Assembly (NCBI RefSeq): GCF_900114285.1
Contig: NZ_FOSN01000011.1
Location: 87,191 to 151,190, forward strand
Source: Methylocapsa palsarum
GTDB taxonomy: Bacteria; Pseudomonadota; Alphaproteobacteria; Rhizobiales; Beijerinckiaceae
DNA length: 64,000 nucleotides
Direction of reading: 5' to 3'
The notes below the pieces were generated by a model that saw only the letters and a program-made list of their open reading frames with translations, was not told the DNA's origin and searched no databases. How positions within the stretch are numbered: position 1 is the first letter of the stretch; each line of letters opens with the position of its first letter. Both the position numbers and the translations under genes were made by a program. Shown here piece after piece: positions 15,437 through 23,032 of this stretch.

Positions 15437-16456
15437 TCACGCCGGCAAGTCTCCGGCTTTATATTCATTATAGAGCGCCGCCAGTCGGCCTTTGATGAAG
15501 TCGCCAAAGTCCGGCGCCACGCGATCATCGAATGTTAGGGTAAGCTTTTTGCCGGAGCGTGAGATCCTAACCGCATGTGTTCCGTCGTCGGCGACCCATG
15601 TCTCAGGGCGCGCCCTCGAAGTCTTCGCCCGCAAACCATTGACGACGACTTCAAACCGTTTGTCGGTATTCAACGTGGCGAAAGAAGGCGCTTTGACAAT
15701 ATGAAGGGCATGGGCTCGGTTGCCCTCTTGGTCCAGCAATTCTGTTAGCTCCTGCCATCTGACTCGCCCAAAAGCCGGCGCTGGCCCGATGGCGTCGATG
15801 ACGACGGCTGGCGTCCGAGTTGCGATCGCGATCATCCGGGATAGCGCGGCTTTGTCGATGTTGAGCGCCGCCATGATGATTTCGCGAGAGAACTTCCGAT
15901 CCTCAAGTCGCGCGGCAAAGCGCGCGCGCTCGATAAATGTTAAATCGGTTCGGCCGCTATTCTCCTGGCCTTGAGCGATGACGAGCTGCTCGTCTGTAAG
16001 CGAGCGGACCACCGCTCGTACTTTGATGCCTAATTCACGCGCCGCGCGAAGTCGGCGATGACCGAAGGCGACCTCGTAACGGGCCTCATCATCCGGCTTC
16101 GGACGAACCAGGATCGGCACGCTCTGCCCGTGCAAGCGAATAAGGTCTCGAAAGGCGGCGTTCTGATCTTCGGAAGCCTCCATGCGATCCGGCACAAAGG
16201 AATTGTCTATGAGTGCAGGATCAAGATCGACGATGACCTGTCCTTCAATAAGCTTTTGCTCGATCTCCTCGGCGCGTTTCACCTTTTCTGAAATGCCCCC
16301 GAGGGATTGCGAGATCGCGCCTAGCGCGCTCGATTGCTTGATTGTGCGCTCAATTCCAAGCAAAGGGCGCGAGCGCTGCGGCGCAATCTCTTTGGGCTCC
16401 GCTTGCGAAGTCGGCGCTTCAGTCGGCGGAGGATCGAAGTTGATCTTGCGAGCCAT
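15437..16456 (-). CDS. repB: Partition protein RepB (ParB family)
   Basis: RepB binds parS and works with RepA in plasmid partition. The 339-residue protein has a ParB/Srx core (~90-180), with the CTPase-type motif GHRRLRAARELGIKVRA and the QGQENSGRTDLTFIERARFA segment, followed by a helix-turn-helix (KFSREIIMAALNIDKAALSRM, ~200-220). The ATG at 16456 lies 2 bp past the repA stop, so the genes are translated together. Two 16-bp palindromes upstream of repA fit its binding site. Confidence 0.97.
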   Translation of the reverse strand: MARKINFDPPPTEAPTSQAEPKEIAPQRSRPLLGIERTIKQSSALGAISQSLGGISEKVKRAEEIEQKLIEGQVIVDLDPALIDNSFVPDRMEASEDQNAAFRDLIRLHGQSVPILVRPKPDDEARYEVAFGHRRLRAARELGIKVRAVVRSLTDEQLVIAQGQENSGRTDLTFIERARFAARLEDRKFSREIIMAALNIDKAALSRMIAIATRTPAVVIDAIGPAPAFGRVRWQELTELLDQEGNRAHALHIVKAPSFATLNTDKRFEVVVNGLRAKTSRARPETWVADDGTHAVRISRSGKKLTLTFDDRVAPDFGDFIKGRLAALYNEYKAGDLPA

Positions 16457-16458
16457 TA

Positions 16459-17664
16459 TCAGCTCCTGCCCCAGACTTGTTTGATCAGGCTTTCAATTTC
16501 ACCATTCACGAGATCCAGAGCTTCGATCGCTCGATCATAGGTGCCGCGTGTAAATTGCTGCCGCTCGACCTCATAAAGCGTCTGCTTTGTGAGACCCGCG
16601 TCCGCTATGGCCGTGCTTTTAACCATGGGGTGAGTCAGCACGCGCGGGCCAAAGATCGAGCGCATCAAGCCGACCATTGTGGTCTGCGGCCCATCGCTCG
16701 GTTCGTAGCGCGTCACCAAGTATCGCATCCAATCGTATTGGGTGGAGCCGCCTGCGCCGGCGACAACATCGAGCAGGCTTCCCGTCATGTTGAGAAACTG
16801 CGACATGGACATCACGTCGAGCATCTGCGGGTGCACGGTAATGAGGATCGCCGTCGCGGCGCACAGCGCCGAGAGCGTCAGGAACCCGAGCTGTGGAGGG
16901 CAATCTATGATCACAACGTCGTAGGCGTCGCTCACCTGTGCGAGCGCATCGCCGATTCGCGCAAAGAACAACGAATCCTGCCCATGGCCGGCCATCAACG
17001 CCTTTGGCGTTTCGTGCTCGAATTCCATGAGTTCGAGCTGTCCTGGAACTATATGTAGATTTGGAATATACGTGCCGCGCACAATCTCCGGCATTTCGCG
17101 CCGATTCGCGTCGTAGCGGATCGCGCCATAAATTGTTTCATTCTCGCCGACGTCGAGTTCGGGCTGGTGGCCGAACAGCGTCGAGAGGCTAGCTTGCGGA
17201 TCGAGATCAATGGCGAGAACGCGATAACCGCGGAACGCGAGATATTCCGCAAGATGCGCCGCAGTCGTGGTCTTCCCGCTGCCGCCCTTGAAGTTCATTA
17301 CGGAGATGACCTGCAACGCTTCGCCTTCCCGGCGATTAGGCAGATATCGGCGTGCGCCCCTGCCCGCACGATCGAGGTCGCCGCGCAAAGACTCGATATC
17401 TTCGATCGAATAGGTCCGGCGGTTATTACGCTGCGCGGGAGGCCCCTTCCCCTCTGCGACAAGTTGACGGAGGTAGCCCTCGGCGATGCCAATAAATCGA
17501 GCGGCTTCCGCTGGCGAAAACCTGCGAATCGCCTTCTGCGCAGATGGAGGAAAGTCACGGAGCTGCTGCGCCCGCAGCCTTATAGAAAGCTCCGCCGCGT
17601 CGGCGTTGATCAGTGATCGCAGATCACGCACATTGTCGTCTTGAGCCTTGCTGGGCGTCTGCAT
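16459..17664 (-). CDS. repA: Partition ATPase RepA (ParA family)
   Basis: This 401-residue ParA-type ATPase segregates the plasmid and represses its own operon. The N-terminal ~110 residues form the DNA-binding part with a MerR-like helix-turn-helix (RRFSPAEAARFIGIAEGYLR). The deviant Walker A is FKGGSGKTTTAAHLAEY (~127), Walker A' is VLAIDLDPQASLS, and Walker B is VVIIDCPPQLG (~250). The start is ATG 17664. It heads the leftward repABC operon, whose promoter must lie in 17665-17830 next to the parS palindromes. Confidence 0.97.
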   Translation of the reverse strand: MQTPSKAQDDNVRDLRSLINADAAELSIRLRAQQLRDFPPSAQKAIRRFSPAEAARFIGIAEGYLRQLVAEGKGPPAQRNNRRTYSIEDIESLRGDLDRAGRGARRYLPNRREGEALQVISVMNFKGGSGKTTTAAHLAEYLAFRGYRVLAIDLDPQASLSTLFGHQPELDVGENETIYGAIRYDANRREMPEIVRGTYIPNLHIVPGQLELMEFEHETPKALMAGHGQDSLFFARIGDALAQVSDAYDVVIIDCPPQLGFLTLSALCAATAILITVHPQMLDVMSMSQFLNMTGSLLDVVAGAGGSTQYDWMRYLVTRYEPSDGPQTTMVGLMRSIFGPRVLTHPMVKSTAIADAGLTKQTLYEVERQQFTRGTYDRAIEALDLVNGEIESLIKQVWGRS

Positions 17665-17837
17665 CCGGATCTCTGCATCTGCGGTATTTTGGGTAGACGC
17701 CCTTAATAAGCGCTGATTTTAAGTAATGCCCGATTCGCGGCAAGCTGCAAGGATTATTTAGTTAACAAGTAGTTAATACGCTTGCTTAATTCGCGTCGTT
17801 TTTTTTAAGATTGTCACGCCGACCGCCTCATGCATCA

Positions 17838-17853
17838 GTTGTACGCGGACAAC
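17838..17853. promoter_or_regulatory. parS-like site 1
   Basis: GTTGTACGCGGACAAC fits the RepB-binding consensus GTTNNNNGCNNNNAAC known for repABC plasmids, with one imperfect arm. It lies about 175 bp upstream of repA, a known parS position, and close to where the operon promoter should be. Confidence 0.8.
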
Positions 17854-17918
17854 TCAAGCGATATGGCCGAAACCAATAAGCGCGGACTATTCATTTTTAG
17901 CGTCAATTTGGGCGCCGC

Positions 17919-17934
17919 GTTGTACGCGTACAAC
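17919..17934. promoter_or_regulatory. parS-like site 2 (perfect palindrome)
   Basis: GTTGTACGCGTACAAC is a perfect 16-bp palindrome that matches the GTTNNNNGCNNNNAAC consensus of repABC parS sites. It lies 65 bp beyond the first site on the repA-distal side. I found no further copy elsewhere in the window. Confidence 0.85.
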
Positions 17935-17946
17935 TTACCCGTCTAT

Positions 17947-18243
17947 TTATCTTTTTCCTGAGACCGTCGCGAAAATTCTTCGCAAACATCTCGCTTGGGC
18001 GGCCACAGTCAGAGGGCCGAAGTTGTCGAAGCCGCTTTCCCGGTAAAATCTTGCCTCGACCGAAAATCTCTGCCCCGGCGATGGCGGGAATTTACGCGGC
18101 GCGTTCGCAAAGCGGTCCCGCTGAGTCAGCGCGGAAGAAATGCATGGGCTGGTTCGTATTTTAAGAAGCGCCTGGCCGCCCTGCCCTGTTTCTATACGGC
18201 GTGAAAAACCGCCGCAAAGAAACCGAGCCGTACCGCTTCTGTC
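17947..18243. other. Intergenic region between parS and an integrase relic
   Basis: A 105-codon leftward frame (17947-18264) covers most of this stretch, but its product is Arg/Pro-rich with no recognisable motif, so I do not call a gene. No promoter or hairpin stands out. Confidence 0.5.
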
Positions 18244-18690
18244 AGGCAGATGGCGTGCGGCCAACCCATGCGCAAAAATAAAGTTTCAGAACAATCAGCC
18301 GGTCTGATGTGTATGAGCTCGCGCGGAGCGGCGCTGACTTGAACGGACCGTCGGCGCCTTTCCAATGGCGCCGCGTCGCCCAGCTCGAGAGCCGCCGGCG
18401 CACTTTCGCCGGGGCGTGCTGGCTATCAGTCCGCAGCAGGTTCTGCTCCCGCAGGCTCGCTGCGACATCGGCCGGCATCCCGTGGCTCAGGTCGGCGTCG
18501 CGCCGGCCGGGTCCCACAAATGATGCGCCACGAATTTCAAGGCGAGCGCCTCAGGCGCCAGCCAGGGCAGGGGACTTGACGTCGCTCAGAAGTGCGGCGA
18601 GCCGGTCCATCGGCAGGATCGCGGCGAGCGCGTCAAGCTCTACGCGCCGCAACGCAGGATCAGGAGGGGCGGGAGCGGGGTAGGGGGCTA
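18244..18690 (-). pseudogene. Decayed site-specific integrase (tyrosine-recombinase type), N-terminal part only
   Basis: Reading leftward, pieces of an integrase core-binding domain can be followed across frames: LRRVELDALAAILPMDRLAA, then PEALALKFVAHHLWD, then GMPADVAASLREQNLLRTDS and VRRRLSSWATRRHWKG. These match in order the N-terminal region of phage-type integrases found on alphaproteobacterial plasmids. The frame changes between the first and later pieces, an internal section is missing, and the catalytic domain with its Arg-His-Arg-Tyr residues is absent. It cannot be active. Confidence 0.7.
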
Positions 18691-18698
18691 CAACGTCA

Positions 18699-19121
18699 TC
18701 AAGTCTCGAAGGGATTGAACAGAGATACCCCGAATGGCGCGAAATCCTTGACGTTACGCGTCGCCAGCGTGAGCGTCTTGGCGAGCGCGGTCGCTGCGAA
18801 GAAACCATCTATCACGGAGAGGGCGACGCCGCTGACCCGGCTTCTCGCCATCAGATCGCCCCAGCGTTCAGCGATGGCCTGATCAATCGGCAGGATTCTT
18901 TCGGCGAAACGGGCGGGGAGATCTTCGGCGAGCCACGCCGCCAATGCGGCGCGCCGGCGACCATCGTCCAGAAGCGCGACGCCGCGGCGTAACTCCGCGA
19001 TCGAAGCGACGCTAATGAAGAGGCGGTCTTCGTCGGCGCCATCGAGCCACGCCAGAACCTGCGGATCAGGCGTCGGCCGCTGGACCTCGGACAGGACATT
19101 CGTGTCGAGTAAGACGTTCAT
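18699..19121 (-). CDS. vapC: PIN-domain toxin, VapC/FitB type
   Basis: This is a predicted RNase toxin of 140 residues. The PIN acidic residues can be placed: Asp in LLDTNVLSE (residue ~6), Glu in SIAELRRGV (~43) and Asp in SVIDGFFAATAL (~104). Its ATG (19121) overlaps the stop of the antitoxin gene by 4 bp, the usual antitoxin-first arrangement. VapC enzymes cut tRNA or rRNA; the target here is unknown. The pair lies inside the repeat-bracketed replication module and probably helps keep the plasmid in the population. Confidence 0.92.
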   Translation of the reverse strand: MNVLLDTNVLSEVQRPTPDPQVLAWLDGADEDRLFISVASIAELRRGVALLDDGRRRAALAAWLAEDLPARFAERILPIDQAIAERWGDLMARSRVSGVALSVIDGFFAATALAKTLTLATRNVKDFAPFGVSLFNPFET

Positions 19122-19405
19122 AGGGCCACGTCGCGCCCCGGATCGCGGAGCCGCTCGATATCGAGGTCCGCGCCGCGCAGCGGTGAGGCGAGCAGGAACT
19201 CGGCAAGAGTGCCCTTGCGAACGCCCTTACGCGCCCATTCCTCGGCCGAAACGATGACCGCGGTCGGCTTGCCATTGCGGGTGATGACCTGGGGGCTCGC
19301 CTGCGCGCGCTCGACCACTTCCGACAGCCGCGCCTTGGCGCTGGCGAGCGGCCAGATGTCAGGCGCTTCGACGCCGGGCATCGTTTGTTCGTTGGGAACG
19401 GGCAT
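19118..19405 (-). CDS. Phd/YefM-type antitoxin
   Basis: This 95-residue protein has the Phd/YefM N-terminal fold (WPLASAKARLSEVVERA, then VITRNGKPTAVIVSAEEWAR), which binds DNA and represses its own operon. The C-terminal ~25 residues would wrap the toxin. I prefer ATG 19405 with AAGG 7 nt upstream to a TTG at 19411. It is the partner of the PIN toxin immediately downstream. Confidence 0.9.
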   Translation of the reverse strand: MPVPNEQTMPGVEAPDIWPLASAKARLSEVVERAQASPQVITRNGKPTAVIVSAEEWARKGVRKGTLAEFLLASPLRGADLDIERLRDPGRDVAL

Positions 19406-19530
19406 CCGCAAACCTTATGACTAGATTGACCAGATTGACTATAGAATGATCCCCCCAAGATCGCAAGAAAAACACGCTCTATAAATTCAGGAAATGAGAG
19501 TGACGACGCCCCACTCCCTAAAAGGACCTA

Positions 19531-19648
19531 TAGAGCGCTTTCCGATCGCATGAAGTCATGCGATCGATCAGCAATCGCTCCAGAGTCCAAGACTTGAGCA
19601 TAGTCTTGTCGATGGGATTGATTCAATCCGATCGGAATATGCTCAAGC
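19531..19648 (-). repeat. 118-bp intergenic repeat, copy 2 (inverted relative to copy 1)
   Basis: The reverse complement of 13413-13531 with about 90% identity by eye, beginning TAGAGCGCTTTCCGATCGCA. Together the copies bracket repABC, the integrase relic and the toxin-antitoxin pair as a 6.2-kb inverted-repeat-flanked segment. Recombination between them would flip the module. Confidence 0.85.
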
Positions 19649-19891
19649 GGGTCTGCTTTCAGCCGACGTCGACGCATTTCGGGCTGTTTGCGGCTTCATC
19701 TCCAGCCCGAATTCCGGTTTTTCAGCCTTTTCGCTCCCCCGCGCCCATCACCATCGATAAGCAGTCATTATCGATGGTGATTGGCGCAAACTGGGGGCGT
19801 TCGGGTGAAACAATTTAATATCTTACTCACTTGGTTTATGCTATTTTTCTCTTTGATTCTATGTACTTTTGTATCATCCGCTGGTCCCGCA

Positions 19892-21064
19892 ATGTCCTTC
19901 AAAACCGCCACCGCCTGGACAACCAGCGCGCCGCCTCCGGCCGCGTTCGATCTCGACGCCAAGGCGCTGGCCGCGCTGATCGGCCCGCTGTCGGCGGCCG
20001 ACGACGCGCTCGCGAGGCTCGACGAACGGCTACGCAAAAGCCCGGTCCGCGCCGGCGTCCTCGCCCGGCTTGACGCGCAGGAGGCCTGCGCCGCGGTGTG
20101 GGCCGAGGGCGAACTGGTGCAGATAGAAGACCTCGTCCTGCACGATTGCGGCATGGACGTCCGCAGCCCGACCCATCACCTCGTCCGCGCCCATTCCTAT
20201 CTGCGGCTGCGGCGCAGGGCGGCGCAGGGCGATTCCAAAGCTTTGCTGAAACCTGAGGGAATTTTCCGCCTCGCCGGCCGCCCGGCGCCGGGCCCAGCCG
20301 CACACGCTCCCGCCGGGAGGGCAGGGGGATCGGGCAAGGAAGGGGCCGCAGAGCTGGATGGCCGCGATCTCGATGACGAATGCGAGACCGAATCCGAATT
20401 CGCGCCCGTAAAAGCAAGCGACTCGGCTGCGGCCGAGGCGGCGAAGAGGCTGCTGCGCCGCCTCGGCGAGCCGGCCAGAGAAAAGGATTCGCTTGTCTAT
20501 GAGGAAGACTGGGACGAGACCGGCCGGCTTGATGCCTGGAGCGCGGACCTGACCGAAGCCGAGGCCTGGCCGCCGTTGCTCGCCGCGCTTCTGCTGGCCC
20601 GCGCCTGGCGTGACCAGCAGCCGTTGCAGCGTCAAGGTTTTCTCGCGCCGATTCTGGCCGGCCTTTATCTGCGCCGTCGCGGCCGCACCGCCGCGCATCT
20701 TCTGGTCTTCCATCTGGGTCTCCGCCGCTTAAAGCCCGCGCCGCGGCGCCTCCAGACGCCCCTTGAGGAGCTCCAGCACGGCCTCGCCATCGTCGCGGCG
20801 GCGGCGGGCGAAGCTTTGGCGCTGCACGATAGGCTGACGCTCGCCCGCGAGCTGCTGGCGCGAAAGTGCAAGGGGAGAAGGGGGAGTTCGAACCTGCCGG
20901 CCCTCACCGAGTTTTTGGTGGACTCGCCCCTCGTCAGCGTCCCGCTGATCGCGCATAAGCTGGAAATCAGCCCGCAGGCGGCGCAGCTCCTCGTCAACGG
21001 CCTCGGCTCTTCATTAAGGGAAATCACCGGGCGAAAACGCTATCGCGCCTGGAGCATCGGATGA
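19892..21064 (+). CDS. RHE_PE00001-type plasmid protein (DUF1612 with C-terminal helix-turn-helix)
   Basis: This 390-residue protein is of the kind often found beside repABC loci in rhizobia and relatives; its function is unknown. The opening TAWTTSAPPPAAFDLDAK and the segment LDAQEACAAVWAEGELVQIED are characteristic as I recall them. A charged linker (~120-190) splits the protein. The C-terminus SVPLIAHKLEISPQAAQLLV is a helix-turn-helix. The frame is open from 19781, but its first 37 residues look like a non-coding leader, so I begin at ATG 19892. It may regulate plasmid maintenance (inference from position). Confidence 0.85.
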   Translation: MSFKTATAWTTSAPPPAAFDLDAKALAALIGPLSAADDALARLDERLRKSPVRAGVLARLDAQEACAAVWAEGELVQIEDLVLHDCGMDVRSPTHHLVRAHSYLRLRRRAAQGDSKALLKPEGIFRLAGRPAPGPAAHAPAGRAGGSGKEGAAELDGRDLDDECETESEFAPVKASDSAAAEAAKRLLRRLGEPAREKDSLVYEEDWDETGRLDAWSADLTEAEAWPPLLAALLLARAWRDQQPLQRQGFLAPILAGLYLRRRGRTAAHLLVFHLGLRRLKPAPRRLQTPLEELQHGLAIVAAAAGEALALHDRLTLARELLARKCKGRRGSSNLPALTEFLVDSPLVSVPLIAHKLEISPQAAQLLVNGLGSSLREITGRKRYRAWSIG

Positions 21065-21232
21065 CCTTCGCTTGAACAATCCCGTCTGCGGAAATGCAGT
21101 TCGAGCAAATATCGCGCAAATCTACGAAGAGGAACCAGTTCTAAGCATTCGACGCGCAAAAAATGGCTGGCGGCGCCTTATGATGCTATCGTCAGCAAGA
21201 CGTTAAAGCTTTGCTGGGTTGGATGAACTGAC

Positions 21233-21475
21233 ATGAACGCCTTGCTGACCCGCATTTCCATCGACCCGGAAATCTGCGGCGGAAAACCTTGCATCAAGGG
21301 GACCCGCATTTGGGTCACTCTTGTTCTAGATTTCCTCGCCGACGGAATGACCGAGGCGGAGGTTCTGGCTGAATATCCGCAGCTGACCCATCAGGACGTC
21401 CTCGCCGCCATCGCCTATGGCGCCGAGATGGCGCGCGAGCGGATCGTGCCGATCCCGCTCGGTCATGTCGCGTGA
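21233..21475 (+). CDS. DUF433 antitoxin-like protein
   Basis: An 80-residue DUF433 protein: RISIDPEICGGKPCIKGTRI is the signature opening, followed by a helix-turn-helix-like MTEAEVLAEYPQLTHQDVLA. Such proteins are antitoxins for the DUF5615 protein encoded next to them. The stop codon abuts the next start (TGAATG), so they are translationally coupled. Confidence 0.93.
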   Translation: MNALLTRISIDPEICGGKPCIKGTRIWVTLVLDFLADGMTEAEVLAEYPQLTHQDVLAAIAYGAEMARERIVPIPLGHVA

Positions 21476-21841
21476 ATGAAAATCAAGCTCGAAGAGAATA
21501 TTCGTCGGCGGGGCGCAGAACTTCTGAAAGCCGCGGATCACGACGTGAGGACCGTCCGCGACCAGAATCTACAGAGCGCCTCGGACGAAACATTGTTCGA
21601 GGTCTGCGCGGAGGAGGCCCGCGTTCTCATCACTTTGGATCATGATTTCGGTAAAGTGCTCAGATTTCCGCCCGAACGCAGCGCTGGTCTGGTCGTTCTG
21701 GAGACGGGGCCTCGGATGACGGCGCAAGCGCTGCTGAACCGTTTGCAGGATTTTTTGACGCTGGCTCAAGCGCAATCCCCAAGCGGCGCTTTATGGATCG
21801 TCGAACCAGGACGGATTCGCGTTCATCTCGCGAGCGATTGA
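21476..21841 (+). CDS. DUF5615 PIN-like toxin
   Basis: This 121-residue protein belongs to the DUF5615/Mut7-C-like PIN superfamily: it opens MKIKLEENI, has HDVRTVRDQNLQSASDE and the acidic EEARVLITLDHDFGKVLRFP segment where PIN catalytic aspartates lie. It pairs with the upstream DUF433 protein as a toxin-antitoxin module. The nuclease activity is presumed from fold similarity, not shown for this protein. Confidence 0.9.
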   Translation: MKIKLEENIRRRGAELLKAADHDVRTVRDQNLQSASDETLFEVCAEEARVLITLDHDFGKVLRFPPERSAGLVVLETGPRMTAQALLNRLQDFLTLAQAQSPSGALWIVEPGRIRVHLASD

Positions 21842-22069
21842 GCCTGGGTTTCGGCGCGCCGCCGAGGCTGCAAGTATTCACCTGGACGCGCTGAACCTGA
21901 GTAGCCGCCTTGACTGAGCCACGGCCTTTGGTCAGTCCCTCAGACGCATAGGAAACAAGCCGCCCTGACGAAACCGGTTCCACCCGGACCGGTCGGCGCG
22001 CTGGTAAACTTCCGCGAAAAAGAAGTATTGTCTCAGCAGCCTTAAGGTCTGAAAGTCGGCTCAACGCAA

Positions 22070-22830
22070 TTGGATCTCTTGCCGGAGGCAGACCGACGCC
22101 AGCTTCTGCCTCGAATCAGGATCGGCGCCGCGCGCCGCGGACCTCGCGACTGTCAGCGACGCCAAGCTTCTGGCGCCCTCCCGGAGGCCGACCTCCCGCT
22201 TGTTTTATGCCTGATCGGGAAGCCGGCCGCCGCCAACTGCAGGAGGCGGTTCCCGTTTTTGGGCGTCTCTGCCAGCTCTTCGCGTCTTTGGACTCGAACG
22301 CGAAGTTCCAGAACAGGCGGTAGCGCTTGACTCGCTCGCTTCGATCGGCGGGCACCAAGCGCGAGTGATCGTTTCTGAATTGTTGGAGGAGCACAGAGTC
22401 CGGGGCCGACGCTGAAAATCGCGGGCCGCCTATTGGCGGCGACCCTCCCGCCGCTTTTGCGGCACGACGATCCCCAGCTGCGCGCGATCGCACGCGGACC
22501 GCTTTCGCTCAGGCGGAGGTCATTGTCGGCCTGATCGAACTGCTCGCCGATTCCGAGCCAAATGTGCGGACGCCGGCCGATTGCGCCCTTGGTCGTTTGG
22601 GATGGCCGGAAGCGAGGGCTTTTCTCAAGAATGCGCTGCGGCGGGGGCCGGCGGCCGCCGTCATCGACGCGATTGCTCCGATCGCCGATCGCAAATGCGT
22701 CGTCCTGATCGGAAGGCTCGCCAAGGCTCAGACCGAGCTGACGGCTGCCGCCCTGGAAGCTCTGGAGTCGATTGATGATCGCTTCGTGCGGCGACAAAGC
22801 TTGCCTGCCAAATCCGCTCTGGGACGGGTG
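22070..22830 (+). pseudogene. Relic of a HEAT-repeat protein
   Basis: HEAT-like pieces occur in different rightward frames: SREADLPLVLCLIGKPAAAN, LPPLLRHDDPQLRAIARG, LIELLADSEPNVRTPADCAL, GRLGWPEARAFLKNALRRG and LTAAALEALESIDD. The order fits one alpha-helical repeat protein interrupted by several frameshifts and a stop. It is not a copy of the intact HEAT gene at 6092. The upstream 230 bp (21842-22069) hold nothing recognisable. Confidence 0.55.
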
Positions 22831-23032
22831 GAGAAGACCATGATGAAGACCCTTCGATCAATGCCGTTCTTGGATAGCCGCGTTCCGGCCGCTGGCTGGG
22901 GTCCGAGTTTCCTCATCGCGGCAGAGACAATGCAAATTGCCCGGCTGACGTCACTCCCAGATCGAGTTCTCGGAGCCGGAGAGAGCACCGAGGAGATACA
23001 GAACTAAACATGGCCGCAAGCGTTACCGGGTC

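Noticed and set aside
17947..18264. 105-codon leftward frame near parS
   Set aside because: No motif, basic low-complexity product, no start signal; possibly a relic but not supportable.
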